A model generated the notes under the pieces. That model was not told the origin of the DNA. It ran no database searches and worked only from the letters and a program-made list of their open reading frames with translations. Shown one piece after another: positions 25,900 through 38,100 of a stretch of 64,000 nucleotides of DNA. The translations under genes and the position numbers were made by a program. The stretch's first letter is position 1. Every line of letters starts with the position of its first letter. The DNA is from Pelecanus crispus (lineage: Eukaryota > Chordata > Aves > Pelecaniformes > Pelecanidae). The stretch lies in assembly GCF_030463565.1 (NCBI RefSeq), contig NC_134676.1, positions 2,032,001-2,096,000 on the forward strand, given 5' to 3'.

Positions 25900-28357
25900 T
25901 TCAGTTGGGGAACAAGTGCACCAAGCCCCTGACCCATGTGCCGGGAGGGGGAGGCGCAGAGGCTGCCAGGCACTACTGACCCATGGGTACACAGCGGGTC
26001 CCACTCCTCTCTCCCTCCCATCACTTCCAATTTCCACCGAACGAGAGCTTTTTATTAATAGAAAAGTTTCTGAGCATGTATACCACGTTATTTTCCACTC
26101 AGATTCTCAGAAAAGAATGAGGTTGCTTAAATCCTTTAAGATTTAGTTACTACACTCAGGTGCCTTTGAAAATCCCAGTTTTATTTAACAGTATTGTGAG
26201 TTTTCTAATTTTCTCAGTCTACTCTGATTCACACGTTAGCACACGTGAATCCCCGGCAGGGAGGGGGGCTGTACGTTTATTTAGCAGTGGAAAACCATTA
26301 GCTTTCGCCTGAAGACAAGGAGTTGTTTTACAGGGCTTGTGAAATCGCTGCGTGTTTTGTCACAATCGACTTTAAGAAAAGTTATGAAAACAAAACCCAG
26401 AAGACCATGAACGGTCCCATCCTTTGCTTGTGACTAAAACTGAGCAGTCCCCCGAGTGAATTAGTCTTCAAACACGTTCCTGGCAATTTGGGCTACCCAA
26501 AGTGCAGGCTGCAGCTCAGGTGCCTGCTCCCCCAGCGCAATGCAAAGGCATTTGATGTGCAGCAAAGCGCTGCTGCTTTGGTTGGAGCTGTACCTAAACC
26601 AGCTCTGTTTTCTGCTGCCCAAGGCTTGCAGGTGGCCACGGTTTGTGCTGAGCTTCAAAACCTGGCTGCTCTCCCGGAGGGAGGGAGCAAAGGCACTTCT
26701 AGCCCCTCGCGCACCTTTAGTCTCGCTACTTCAAAACGCATCAGCACCCCCATCCAGGTAATAAAATCGATGCATGAACCGCTGTGTAAGTCACTGATCA
26801 GTGCAATATAGAAAGTCAAACTGCGTGTATACAATAATCCCTTCAGCCCTTAAAGCTGTGTGAAATCCCTCTTTGGCTAGAGAGTCCTTTCTAGAACTGT
26901 GAAAGATTTTCCGGCTACTTTACTTTAAATGGAGATGTCTTCAGAAAAGATTCCCTAAGGTTGAGGTGGGAAAAAAAAAAAAAAAGTTAGTAAAGACAGA
27001 GAATCAAAGACCCAGCAGATAATACTGCAAAGACCTGTTATCCATATGGCTCTGAGCTGCAGTCAATTTTCTTCTTTAATAGGATTATTTCTTTGTCAGA
27101 TATTTATATTCTTCTGCATGGAAAGTTTATAGAACATGCAGCATTGATATATTAGTGCCAAGCAGATTTATTCATTTAGCTGCTCAAATACTCATTGTAG
27201 CCCTGCTGGGAAGGGAAGATTTTTCTCAACTTAATAGCCTTTTTCCTTATCAGATATTCATTTAAATGGTTTGCCTATAAATACAGGACATGTTGAGACA
27301 TGTATGCTATAAATATTTCAGAAGATTTATGCTTGCATTAGGCATTCCTTCGGCTGGACATTAATGTATTGCAGCTACTACAGCCAATTTAAAATGAAAA
27401 CAATAACTCTAGTTATTGATAATAAAAAGTTCACGTGGTTTCAGAGAAGCAAAGCGCAGCCCCTCTCCCTCCAGTCGAAGGAGGGTTGCGTGCATCTCGG
27501 CATGGGCCCACTGGCCAGCTATAGCCCTCTGCCCTCCGGGACCTGAAGATAGAAAAGACGCGGACGTGTTTTCAGCTGCTGTCAGACATGCGGGCGTTTG
27601 CCTTCTCGTAGCGCGCCTGTTCAGCACTCCTTGCAACCAAACACAAGGAGACTTGGCAAAGCCAAGCCATGGAAGTGCAGGTTATCACCAACGTTTAGCC
27701 CTGGTATGTTTGCCAGGTAAATAACTGGACTGTATTACCTGTATTATTTGCCTGCAGAATCTCAGTGGCAGCTCTGGGGCAAGGTTCTATCTTAAATTAA
27801 TGACTTAGCATTCCCCCCGTCAATGGAGAGACACAAGTTCTTTCAGAGGGCATTTAAAGTGGGATTCATTCCCCCTTGAAGATGCCTGCCTATATGTTTA
27901 CTAGAGCCTACATGACCTGTTGTGGTTTAGTCCCTGAAAAATCCTTTCACTTTTTCATCTACATGTTTTTTTTTTTAGATTGGTTATGAAATGTACAGCT
28001 GCTTCTGAACACTGCAGATATTGAACAGACATAGCAGGAGGAAACACAACAAAAGTCCAAAGGAAACCATTTCAAGAAGAGCCCAAGGTTAAATCTTTGC
28101 TGGAGGAACTTGAGTGATAGGAAATTGAAAATGCAAGGTGACCAGTGGCATGCTTTCAAGTAAATCAAACCCGTTACTGATGCCTTGCTTTAATTTTAAA
28201 GCAGTGACATGTCTGATCATTTTGAATGTGCTTTCAGAGTGGCTGTGAACACCCCTTTCTTTGGTTCAAGCTGTGCAGGTAAAGGGTAACTGGTCCTCTC
28301 AGGTGCACAGCAGAAAGGCTTTTCCTCCTGACAACCTACAGGTTCTTGCAACATAGG
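25900..28357. other. Intergenic, nothing recognised
   Basis: It includes an AT-rich stretch at about 26930-27400 with an A15 run near 26971. Its low-complexity-free AT-rich character would suit a conserved noncoding element, but the sequence alone cannot show that. Confidence 0.35.
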
Positions 28358-28474
28358 TACTTCCCTTGACTGGTTTAGAGTGGACTTGGTAGTGTAGGTT
28401 AATGGTTGGACTGGATGATCTTAAAGGGCTTTTCCAACCTAAACAATTCTATGATTCTATGATTCTATGATTCT
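28358..28474 (+). mobile_element. CR1 LINE, 3' UTR only
   Basis: A 117-bp extreme 5' truncation. It begins just before GACTGGTTTAGAGTGGACTT, shares TTGGACTGGATGATCTTAAA and TTTTCCAACCTAAACAATTC with the longer copies, and ends in four ATTCTATG-type repeats. No coding sequence remains. Confidence 0.95.
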
Positions 28475-28736
28475 TACGTGTTTTTTTGCTTTTTCACTTC
28501 CTCCTTTCACAGGCAGTAATCCCACGTGCAAGTCTGGGGGGCAGGTACTAAGGTTTGCTTGGTTAGACGTAGACATGTGCGTGATGCCCTTTGCGCTACC
28601 CTGAAGGGCTGCACCTTGCTTGCAGCCGCTGCTGCAGATGGATGTGGGTTTTCTGCAAGAGCTGAGTCCCATCCGCTGGCCCTGGGAGATGTCCTGGACT
28701 AGCAGATGACCACCATGAATGGCAGTAGATAACTGT

Positions 28737-29147
28737 GCTTGGGTTGGGCTAGATGATCATAGAATCATAGAATGCTTTGGGTTGGAAGGGACCTTTAGAG
28801 GTCACCCAGCCCAACCCCCCTGCAGCGAGCAGGAACAGCTTTAACCAGAGCAGGGTGCTCACAGCCCCATCCAACCTGACCTTGAATGTTGCCAGGGATG
28901 GGGCCTCTACCACCTCTCTGGGCAACCTGTGCCAGTGCTTGACCACCCTCATTGTAAAAAACTTCTTTCTAATGTCTAGTCTAAATCTATTCTTCTTTAG
29001 TTTAAATCCATTATTCCTTGTCCTGTCACAACAGGACTTATTAAAAAGATTCTCCCCGTCTTTCCTGTAGGCTCCCTTTAAGTACTGGAAGGTTGCAATA
29101 AATGATCTCTAAAGGTCTTTTCCAACCCAAAGCATGCTATGATTCTG
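28737..29147 (+). mobile_element. Outer CR1 3' end, split by a second CR1
   Basis: Left part 28737-28758 reads CTTGGGTTGGGCTAGATGATC. Right part 29102-29147 reads ATGATCTCTAAAGGTCTTTT and then CCAACCCAAAGCATGCTATG. Joined, they form a normal plus-strand CR1 3' tail. The interval 28759-29101 between them is a minus-strand CR1. The six bases ATGATC occur on both sides (28753-28758 and 29102-29107), as expected of a target-site duplication. Confidence 0.85.
28759..29101 (-). mobile_element. Inner CR1 LINE inserted into another CR1
   Basis: Minus-strand CR1 of the second 3' UTR type in this window, with GGTCCCTTCCAACCCAAAGC near the end. The ORF2 tail reads [20 protein letters not shown] followed by FKVRLDGA, and the UTR has the CTGCAGGGGGGTTGGGCTGG region. 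It is 5'-truncated at about 29101, next to the TATTGCAACCTTCCAGTACT segment. Its 3' terminus is ATTCTATGATTCTAT at 28759. Confidence 0.93.
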
Positions 29148-32100
29148 ACTGAATCATGCCTGGATTTTTAATTGTGCCAGAGCATCACTGCTTGGCATGC
29201 TGGAAAGGAGTGTCTCTGTACCACCTCAGACAACTGTGTGGTCAAACAAGGTGCACAAGGGCATGGTGCGTGTGATCACAGCGGTATGGCCAACCCCACC
29301 TCTCCTGCAGCCATTCGCTGACCAGCAAATACTGCCTCTTCCTCAGCACTGCCCCTATATCTGCAGGACCACACCCAGCCGACGAGCCCAAGAGGGGCCC
29401 AGTGGTACCCCAGTGCCAAGCTGGTCCCTAAACCCAAGGCTTGAGCAGTCCATAGAAACTGAGAGGTGTTTTCAGCGTTACCGCTGAATTTAGACAGCTT
29501 GTCTTACACTGCTGCCGCCCTTGGTACTTCCACTGTGAGTAAAAGGAGTCACTCGGTCTTCAGGGAGCCATTCTGTTACCTTTCATTAGGAACACATTCA
29601 CTTAACTCCCCCTAAGCTCTTCCCCATGATAACAGGGATAATAGCCTGAAATTGCACCTGACTTCCACTAAGCCTCCGTGTGCCCGCACCTAATCCCAGG
29701 CTAGGGGAAGCTATTTAGCGCGGGTTTAGCTGGACAGCTTTAGTCTTGCGTCCGGTGATTTAGAGAGGCAACGACAGACGCATCCCCCCACCACGCCAGG
29801 GGCGTATTGCCTAGGCTGGAAACCAAAATGAAAAGGCATGCACATCCCACCGTGGGCTAAACTCTCCGTCTGCTCGGCTAACACGTGCTCCTCAGAGCCA
29901 ACCCGTCTTACCCGGAGGCTGGTTTGCTTTGAGGATGCAGGGAGACTCCACCCTTCCATGAGCAGTTTGTTCCAGGGGTTAATTACGCTTGCGCTAAAAG
30001 CGCGGGGATCATCTCTAATTTGGGGTTTTTTTGGCTTCAGCTTCCCGCCATGGTCCTTGCCACGCCGTCTCTGATAGATTTAACAGCCCTTAGGTTGCAG
30101 TACTAATTTACTGTACGCAAATCGCCTTGTGATCCTCTTCTTCGAAAAGTTAACAGAACAGAGAGTTTTAAGGCACAGAAAGGTACTGTTTCCAGCCCCC
30201 CAATCATTATCGTGGTGCTCTTCCAGTCTTTGAGAACTGATTTTTTTCCCCAACTTTCAGAAAGTTTTCAATTAGATGTATTTAATTGAATTTAACTTTT
30301 TAAAGATTTTAATTTGGTTTGGTTTGTTTTTTTTTTTCCCAAACTAAGTTTTAGTTCAATTAAACTAAAGGGTTTTAATTGGATGAAGGGAATGTCATCT
30401 AAACTATAATAATATTTGTTCTGATCGCAAAGCGGTTTAGTATGTGAGGAAATGGGAGCAGCCAACAGGAACAGCAATAACAACCCTAGGAGCACCATTC
30501 GAATCCTTGATTCTCCTGTGTGCAAATTATTTAATTTAGGCTATGGACATTTCTGTGGAATATTTTTCTTTTTAACTACTGTTTCTGGATCACCAGGAAA
30601 CTGCCTCTGTTACCAACTGCCTAATTCGAGCAGTCTCACATGCCTGTGGGTTTTCACTGGTGTCTGCTTTACATGGTAAGAGATAAGAACGAGTTGTTTC
30701 TAGACCCAATAAATCCATTTTTCCAACTGTATCTCATGGTTCCCAAGTACAAAGGAAAACAATTCTTACAATGTAAAAATACCTCTCTCCGCGACAAGCT
30801 CTATTTTCTTTTCAGTGCTAAGGTTGTGCCTCTTGCCCTCTTTTTTAATGAATATGGCAAATAATGCAGTTTTAAATAATGAAATTGTGAAAAAAATATT
30901 GCAGATGAAATGTGTAATGATTCAGATGAGACCCTATTATCTTAACCCAATTTCATTAGCAGCAATATAAAATTGTTTCTACTTACTCAGCCTTTCTTTT
31001 TTAATGAAACTTGGTGATCTGGAAAGTTAAATGTTTGTGTTTAGGCATCCAATTTTGTAGATCATCTCATGACCTGATCCTGCAATCTGTTGACTTTTCA
31101 GGCTCCAGTTCGGCACATGCTTAGCTTCGAGCACCAGAGCCATGGGAAGGAGAAGTGTCCCACCAGGTCCTGGGTGCCCACCTTGGTCTCACCCATACTG
31201 GGAGGGGACACGCTTTGCTCTCAGTGGCTTTGCAGTGACATTGGAGCAGAGATCAGCTGTAGTGGTGGCAGGGGAACAACTGCACTGGAGCAAGGGACCA
31301 GGAACAGGGGTAACAACCCTAGGAGCAGGGAAAGGTGGTGACAGCAGCCTCCTGGTGTGAGCAGTGACCAAGAGCTGGTGGCTGTAGCACACCATACCAT
31401 GTCCACAAAACAGTGTCTCACTGTGCCTAATGTGTAGATGGACACAGCTGGTCAGGCAGGAGGGGAGGCAAAACACCTCCTCTTGCTTATTTGGGGAAAC
31501 TCCAGCTCAGTGCAAGAGCTACAGAGAGCTGGACCAGGGCATTTTGTCGTGGGAGGGCCACCATTGCCCTTGTACCACCTCTCCATCCCTGGTCCCGGGA
31601 CAGAGTGTCCCCACGGAGCAGCAGAACAGTGCCAGGGGCACCATCCTCCGGGAAGGGGCTCCCATCGCACCCTCCCACAGGTGCCCTCTCGGGCTCTGCT
31701 CCGGTGAGCAGAGCCATCCTCCCAAGCCGGCACTAAAAGGTGTGCTTAGGCTACACCCATTATTATGCTTCCAGCTCACGCCGCTCCTCCTTGCTTACTA
31801 AAATATTCATGTCTGGCGCAGGGCACTGGAAAGCCGGGTAGCACATTGTCATTATCAAGTGATACTGAATTTTACATGCTTACTTCTTTTTTTTTTTTTA
31901 GCATGGTCCAAACATTATAAATTAAATTTGGTATCACCCAAAATAAAGAACCTGCATGCAACGCTAACTGTGTTTAGAACAGAATAACTTCTTTAGGGAG
32001 GTGTAGTTCTGCTTCAATGTCCTGCCTGTTCCTAAAGAGGACTTTGGTAAGGCAGAGCCTGTTGCTAGAAAATGCCTACGTTCATTTCTTTTCTTTCTTT

Positions 32101-32939
32101 GCAAGCCGAGACTGCAGATCCCAGCCTCAGGAAAGCCTCCCTGACAATCCTGCCGCTTACAAGTTTATGTATATGGAGGCCTGCCCTCAAAAGCAACCCC
32201 CCAAGAAGTGGAATTATATTTATTAAAAAGATTTTGCTACTCCAGTGTACTTGAGCTGTCTATGGAGACATCTCTCTGTGCAGCCCCAGCCCAAAATGCA
32301 GCTCAGGCGTCCCCAGCTATGACCCCCGGGTGCCTGGGTTAAAGGTTGCTTTATATATTCCAGCCACGACTTTGTCTGCTCCTGCAAATACCTCAGCTCC
32401 TGGCGTGTCAGCCTGCTTGAAACCAGCTGGAAATAAAAACCCGAGGAAATGCTCCATGCCCAGGCCTGACTCCAGCGATGGTGCTGGGTTGGATCCCAAC
32501 CCTTTCCTATTTTACTGCAGTCTCTCCAGTGCGCTCCCGTGCAACTGCCATAATAAAAAAATTACTGCGAGGTGCTTTTGCGCACAGCAGATTTGCTTCC
32601 TTGCATTCCCAGGTTTGCTTCTTTTATGGACTGGGCTGCGGGGAAGTTTTTACACACACACAAAATGTGTAAGTACTCCCCTGAGCTGCTTCCCACGCTG
32701 CTGCTTGTCCAGGGAGTGATTTTTGCCTACAAGCTCTGCATCTTCTTTCAGACCACCGGCTCTTTTTACTACGTTTGACTTCATTTTGTAGCCACATGCT
32801 CCAGCATCCTCCTGTGGAGTGATCACAAAATCATAGCTGGAGAAATTGTAAGGGAAAAGCCATTGGTGAGCTGCCGAGCCTCTCAGGAGGTTGTTTGCAA
32901 ATTACTTAATAAAGAAAACACACTGATGGCCAGCTCAGA

Positions 32940-32961
32940 TTTTTTTTTTTTTTTTTTTTTT
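32940..32961 (+). repeat. T22 homopolymer
   Basis: An uninterrupted run of 22 T. I looked for a processed pseudogene or SINE tail on the minus strand next to it and found no recognisable gene body. Confidence 0.95.
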
Positions 32962-33705
32962 GGCCTGGGGCTAACTGCCTTGTTCACAGCCAGGCGACCA
33001 GCATCCAACTCCTCCATGGTGCATCTGTCGCGAGCAGATTGCTAAAGCGACGGAGTCACCAGCCACCAAAAGCTGGGCTCGAACCCTCGCACGCGCAGCT
33101 GCAGGTCACTCACGCTTGGAAAACAGTGTCTCAGCCACAGACGCTCGTTCATTTATTATGATGGTTTAATATTTACAGGCTGGCTGCAGCCGCTTTTTCT
33201 AGACACTGGGGAAAGCAAGGTGGCAGACATGCAAAGCTTCCCCCAAAAAAACCTACACTGCAACTGCAAAAGCTGAAGGCAAAGGTCTTCGGACCAAAAC
33301 ACACTGATCTGGCAGTCAGTTTGACTTCAAGTAAACCAATATTTTCTTCTAAACCACCCAGTGATTCATTTCTGACACTAGCATTGTTTTGTTACATGAA
33401 AAGCTCAAATAGATTTAATTTATTGGCCCCGAGAGAGGTCGACGTCTTTTTGCGCACGAAGCAAAATATTCCCACCCGACCAATAAGATCCTGAACCATA
33501 ATAAATTTATTGGAATGCCACCATTTTTAATTCAAACTAAAGCCTCAACGCATACAATTCATCATGGGTTGCTTTACCCTACAGTCATAGCTCTCTGTGC
33601 TTAAATGTGCTGTAATAGAAAGGGTTTCCATTAATCCCCACTGACAACGCCAAATAGAATTTTTCAAGGACTCCAGCACAAAACCAGAAGCAGTGCTTTA
33701 GGGCA

Positions 33706-33742
33706 CACCCCCCCCACCCCCCCCACCCCCCACTCCCCCCCC
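33706..33742 (+). repeat. C-rich tract (G-rich on the minus strand)
   Basis: Runs of 5 to 9 C separated by single A or T. The minus strand has at least four G-runs with one-base loops, a pattern able to form a G-quadruplex. It lies about 2.8 kb beyond the predicted DCC poly(A) site. Confidence 0.9.
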
Positions 33743-35578
33743 GGATATTTTTTTCCTGGATCCTCCTTTGGGAGAGTGACCCACCTTTGCTTTCAGCGGG
33801 CTGCAGCAGCTCTGCCTTCAGCCCAAGAAACCAAACTGCAGGCAGCTCATGCTCTTCTTCTTCTTCGGAAAGTCCCGCTCTGGAGCCAACCTGAGCTATT
33901 CTATGAGGGTATTTGAGGGGGCCTTTCCCTTCCTACGGAGGAGAACCTAACATTTACAAAGCGCCATGACGGCAAAAGCCCCCAGAGCTTGCACTTGGGG
34001 TCCTTGGAACAGTTTTCTGAGCTTTTGATTCATTTATTTCGCAGTATCTTCTAAAAATGCAGCAATAATTCTTGAAGGAAACATGAAATGAATGTCCCCC
34101 TTTCCCTAAATTTAAATCTGCAAACGTCAAAACTCTGACCTCATCTGAATGCCCCTTCCCACCACCCACGCTCGGCCCCGCCACCATCCTCGTTAGCATC
34201 AAAACCAAACTTTGGAAGAAAAGCGCAAGTTGCTTGTGAGAAATGCTTACACGGGCAACATGCCCCCGGCCGCTTTCCACCGTGGTGCCAAGCTGAGCGC
34301 AGCCCTGCGACATGGGACAAGAGTCCCCACCGAGCACCGAGGTCCCCAGTGCCCGGTCCCTGCCTGCATGGGAACGTGCTTGGGTGGGCAGAGGAGAAGC
34401 GCGTGGGATGGGCAGCCCGCAGCCGGCCGGTCGCTCTCAACGTTGCAGATGTACAAAACTGTCAGGATTTTGACTTGCTTCAAAGGCAGGATTAATACCC
34501 TTATCTAACTACAGAGCTAGCTTCTCATTTCTCTTCATAGCTCAAGTCTTCAAACACAAAAAGCCTCCCACTCGCTTGATGTGATGATGTGGTACCTGCC
34601 GCCACTTGGAGTTTAGAAATAAAAGTAGTTTTGATATTAAAAAAGGTTGTGCCAAGAACATAAAAAGGGCTTCAGCGTCCATAAAGTGGTATTAATTTTC
34701 AGAAATAAACATGAAAGCTTTGGCCCCATAAACCATGCTGCTTTCTTTGGACAAGACCTTGAAAGAGCAAACAGCAAGATGAGAAAAGCAATTCCTGCCG
34801 CAGAGTCGTATTTTGTTATGCAGCCCTAAAAATTGAGAATGATGGGGGAAAAAAGCAGACACCACCCCCTCCAAAATGCTCACTTTACCCAGAAGCTTCC
34901 AAATTAGCTGAGAAACAAAAGCTTTGTGTGCAAGAACAAATACGGGCGCACCAGGCAGTTTGCCATGTTGTTGAACGTGAGGAATGATTCTGCTGGGAAG
35001 CACCGAGGAGGATGTGACGTTGGCCATGGGGGCTGCAGCTGTGGGCACCAGCTCCTTGCAACTCGCACAGGTCCAAGAGTTGCTCTAATTGTGTTTTATT
35101 CAGAATATGGACTTGTCCCTGTCCCCTCTGGTCAGGTGAGAAGCCAGCCCTTCTCAGCACCATACGGGACAGCGAGAGACAGGAGGGGTTTGGGCATAAT
35201 GTACGTAAAACGTGCCCTTCCCACCTAGCCTGCATTGCAAACTGATTGCAGGGCAAAACCTGGAAACCTGGCAAGCCGATGCGTTTGAGGTTGGTTGGCT
35301 GCACCCAGTGCCAGGGTGGCTTGGCAATGAAAAAGCCTGTGACTCCAGTGGCAAAGCACGGGGGCATTCTGGTACAGGAGAAACAATTGCAACAACAGAA
35401 ATGGGGCATAGAAGGCGGCGGCTGTACGCTGTAATGAGAGACCAAACCAGCTGCCTTGGTTACCCATCAGGGTCTGGAGAACATTTGCTATGTGTGGGCC
35501 TTGGGCTGCGGGATCAGAGGAGGAGCTGCCAGCACCGTCCCTCTTGGCCGCTGCCTTCTGTGGGTGCTCACAGGTAGG

Positions 35579-35679
35579 ATCATAGAATCACAGAATCTTT
35601 TAGGTTGGACAAGACCTTTAAGATCATCCAGTCCAACCATTAACCTAACACTACCAAGTCCACCACTAAACCAATTAAG
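35579..35679 (-). mobile_element. CR1 LINE, 3' UTR only
   Basis: About 100 bp of minus-strand CR1 3' UTR of the common type here. It begins at the terminal ATTCTATGATC and runs back through the GATGATCTTAAAGGTCTTGT, TTGGACTGGATG and GGACTTGGTAGTGTTAGG blocks. It is 5'-truncated in the UTR and has no coding sequence. Confidence 0.93.
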
Positions 35680-36494
35680 GGGAGAGGATGGCTGTGGAAA
35701 TCCACGTGTTGAGTGCTTAGAGCTCAACAGTAATGTGTTTTGAGGTTGCTCACATCACCCAACACTGTTTTGGATAACTTTACTACTAACTCATGATGCC
35801 TGTGGAAGGCAGGGTAGATAGGCTCGGCAGTCACTGGGAAACAGCAGCAGGATCAAGGTGCAACGGGAAGAGAGGGGAGCAGAAATAAATCCCCATCCCA
35901 GCTTCTCACTACAGGGAGATTGAAAAGAGTCTGTGAAATGCAATAGCTGGAGGAGCACCTTGGAAAACTCTCACACCCAACTCGGGGACATCGAAAGTGC
36001 CAGACCTTAAAGCTCCTGGCTGTGCAGCACAGCCCGAGCACGGCAAAGGGCAGAGCCGCTGCCGAGCAGCCGCCGCGGCTGCTTTAGCACCCTGCTTGCT
36101 GGTGGCACTGGGAAGCCAAGCCCAGCACGGCTTTTCTCAGCTGATATGGGGCTGATTGCCAAGCGTGTGAAATGACCTTCCCTCACAACTTGTTTGTACG
36201 GTAGCATCATGTTTTCCTACGCAAGAAGGCTTCTTCCTTTCCAATGCCTTCCCTAAATCGATGCAGCTCCTGCAGCATCCAGAGTGTACACTGATATTCA
36301 CCTTAAATTGACCCCCAAATTGCAAATTGCATTTTTACGGGGCTTGGCGGGGAGCAACGCAGCAGGGATGGAGCCAGCAGACGCTGCGGGGCCGGACCAG
36401 GACGTGCTGGGGTGGGAGACGCGGGGCTGCCCTGGGATGCAGGGACCGATACCCAGCGCTTGTTGTACAAAGTACCAGACAAAGAGAGGGAATT
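35680..36494. other. Intergenic, just downstream of the predicted DCC transcript end
   Basis: No gene or repeat recognised. The minus-strand sequence immediately past the AATAAA signals is T-rich with TTCCCTCTCTTTGTCTGG. That suits a downstream element for cleavage and polyadenylation. Confidence 0.4.
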
Positions 36495-36505
36495 TGTATC
36501 AAAAC

Positions 36506-36515
36506 TTTATTTATT
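36506..36515 (-). promoter_or_regulatory. Distal poly(A) signal, two overlapping AATAAA
   Basis: The minus strand reads AATAAATAAAG, two overlapping canonical hexamers. A CA dinucleotide (GATACA) follows about 10 bases later, then a T-rich downstream stretch. This is the strongest cleavage and polyadenylation context I see downstream of the DCC stop codon. Confidence 0.6.
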
Positions 36516-36989
36516 AAACAAAAAAATGCACCATTGGAATAACATTTCTATAAAAAATGAATATGGGACTGTTCTACAGTGCATTACAAAACCCCCTTTT
36601 TCTTCATGTAGTAGTATACAAGATTGTGTGTAGAAACAGTCATTTATTTTTAAACTGTAAGCAAGTTTCCTTTCTCATAGAACAAGATTTACACTTAAAT
36701 ATTGCAGTCACTATTCTAATTTGGTTAACAATGCTAGAGTCTGACAATTTAAAGAAACTGTTTATAGGCTCAAAATGCCATCTTTAGGCAACCACAAGAT
36801 TTTTTTTTTTTTCTTTTTTTAAAACTAAGGCTAGTTAAAGCTGTAGTATAACCCATTTCTATCAGATAAACATATCACTAGTATGCTAAGAATTTTTGAA
36901 TTACCTTGCAAAGCCCTTTAAACGGCATTCACCAGTGCCAGGACATCGAATTAGCAGGCTGAAGCCGGTGCTTCACAGCAGCCGTGGGG

Positions 36990-38100
36990 TGTGTGTGACA
37001 GTCGCGGTGACCGGTGACGCGGTGGCACGGTCCCGCTGCCCGACCCTCCCGATTCCTCACGCTTGGGGTGCGGAGCCCAGCGCACGGGGACATGGGCACA
37101 CTGCAGCTTTAACAGCCTGCTCTAGGTTTCCAGCCAGGTATCCCTTGTATCATAAATTATCCAAAAGAAAACACTCTAAAGAATAAATTAAATATTACTT
37201 ATAAAAAGTACACCCTCCCCCCCCAACCGCCCCATCCCAAACATGGTGGCAATTCGCAAACGTGGGAATTGCCAGGTCTATTTTACAATAATAAAAACAG
37301 CATCGTTCCTTCTCCTCCCGACGTTGCTTCCTCGCGCGTGCAAACGCATGTACAGCATACGGTGAGGCGTGCTGGCTCACGCCGCGCGGGCTGTATCGTG
37401 TTCTCCAGCCAGCCGAGACCAGAATGAGGATGCGTTCAATGCCTTTTGCTGAGAACGTTAAAAAAAAAGGTCATGGAGCCTCCGAGAACCCAGTCCAACA
37501 CCAGACAGGACACTGAGCAGCTAACGGGGACGCGGGGAAACAGAGCCAATGGGAAAACCAATCTCTGATCACCTATGAAGCCGTGATTTTTTTTTTTTTT
37601 TTTAAAAAAAAAAAACCCTTCTTCCGTGAGGCTTCCAGGTATCCATTTCAGAAATGAGGCCGAGGGGGCTGCAGTTTCGCTGGCTTCTGCTTCCCGCTGG
37701 CGTTGCCCGCAGAGCCACGTTGCCCTCACCTACACCTGCCCGGGGATTTAACGAGCGCCTCGGTAACGCTGCCAGCTCTCGCCCTGCCAAGGTTCGCGCC
37801 TGGTTTTACCGCTGGTATCGCTAAAGGTGGTTCGCGCCCGTTTCACGGCAGCACGCGCCAGCGCCCGCGTACGGATTTGCAGGACTCAGCATCAGGTGCC
37901 GGCTAAGGGCGCGTCCCGGGAAAGGACCCTCGGGCGAGCTACAGCAGGAATTACACCATCAGCTCTGACTGCAGAAGCAAACATCTGACGCTTCCCAAGG
38001 GCTGGAAGGATCCAGAAATGCCCTTACTGTTAACTCGCTCCCATCCTTCCGCGTGTGAACAAGCGCTGCCATCGTTTTGCCTGGCGCTTTCTGGGTTGCC
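36990..38100. promoter_or_regulatory. CpG-dense patch (possible CpG island)
   Basis: CpG is strikingly frequent. By hand I count about 30 CpG in the 265 bases 37681-37945, and dense clusters also occur at 36995-37085 and 37315-37400. The surrounding DNA has few. This lies inside the presumed DCC 3' UTR rather than at a promoter. It could be an orphan CpG island, an antisense promoter, or only GC-biased UTR. No TATA box or initiator was recognised. Confidence 0.5.
37212..37234 (-). promoter_or_regulatory. G-quadruplex-like G-runs in the DCC 3' UTR strand
   Basis: The minus (transcribed) strand has GGG, GGGG, a run of eight G, and GGG, separated by 1-5 bases (GGGATGGGGCGGTTG, then eight G, A, GGG). 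This fits the G3+N1-7 pattern for a quadruplex. In RNA it could influence poly(A) site choice or localisation, but this is a pattern match only. Confidence 0.5.

Larger units (their letters stand above)
29148..35578. other. Intergenic, nothing recognised beyond simple tracts
   Basis: About 6.4 kb. Overlapping frames at 31090-31801 and 34885-35577 sit in GC-rich patches on both strands and have no recognisable domains. Homopolymer tracts are listed separately. I see no RNA gene. Confidence 0.4.

Noticed and set aside
33060..33130. Box-B-like GGGTTCGAGCCC on the minus strand suggesting a tRNA gene
   Set aside because: The T-stem does not pair, no box A is found at the right distance, and no acceptor stem forms.
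34885..35577. Overlapping 186-, 121- and 100-codon frames on both strands
   Set aside because: Mutually overlapping frames in GC-rich DNA, with no conserved motif, signal peptide or splice-bounded exon.
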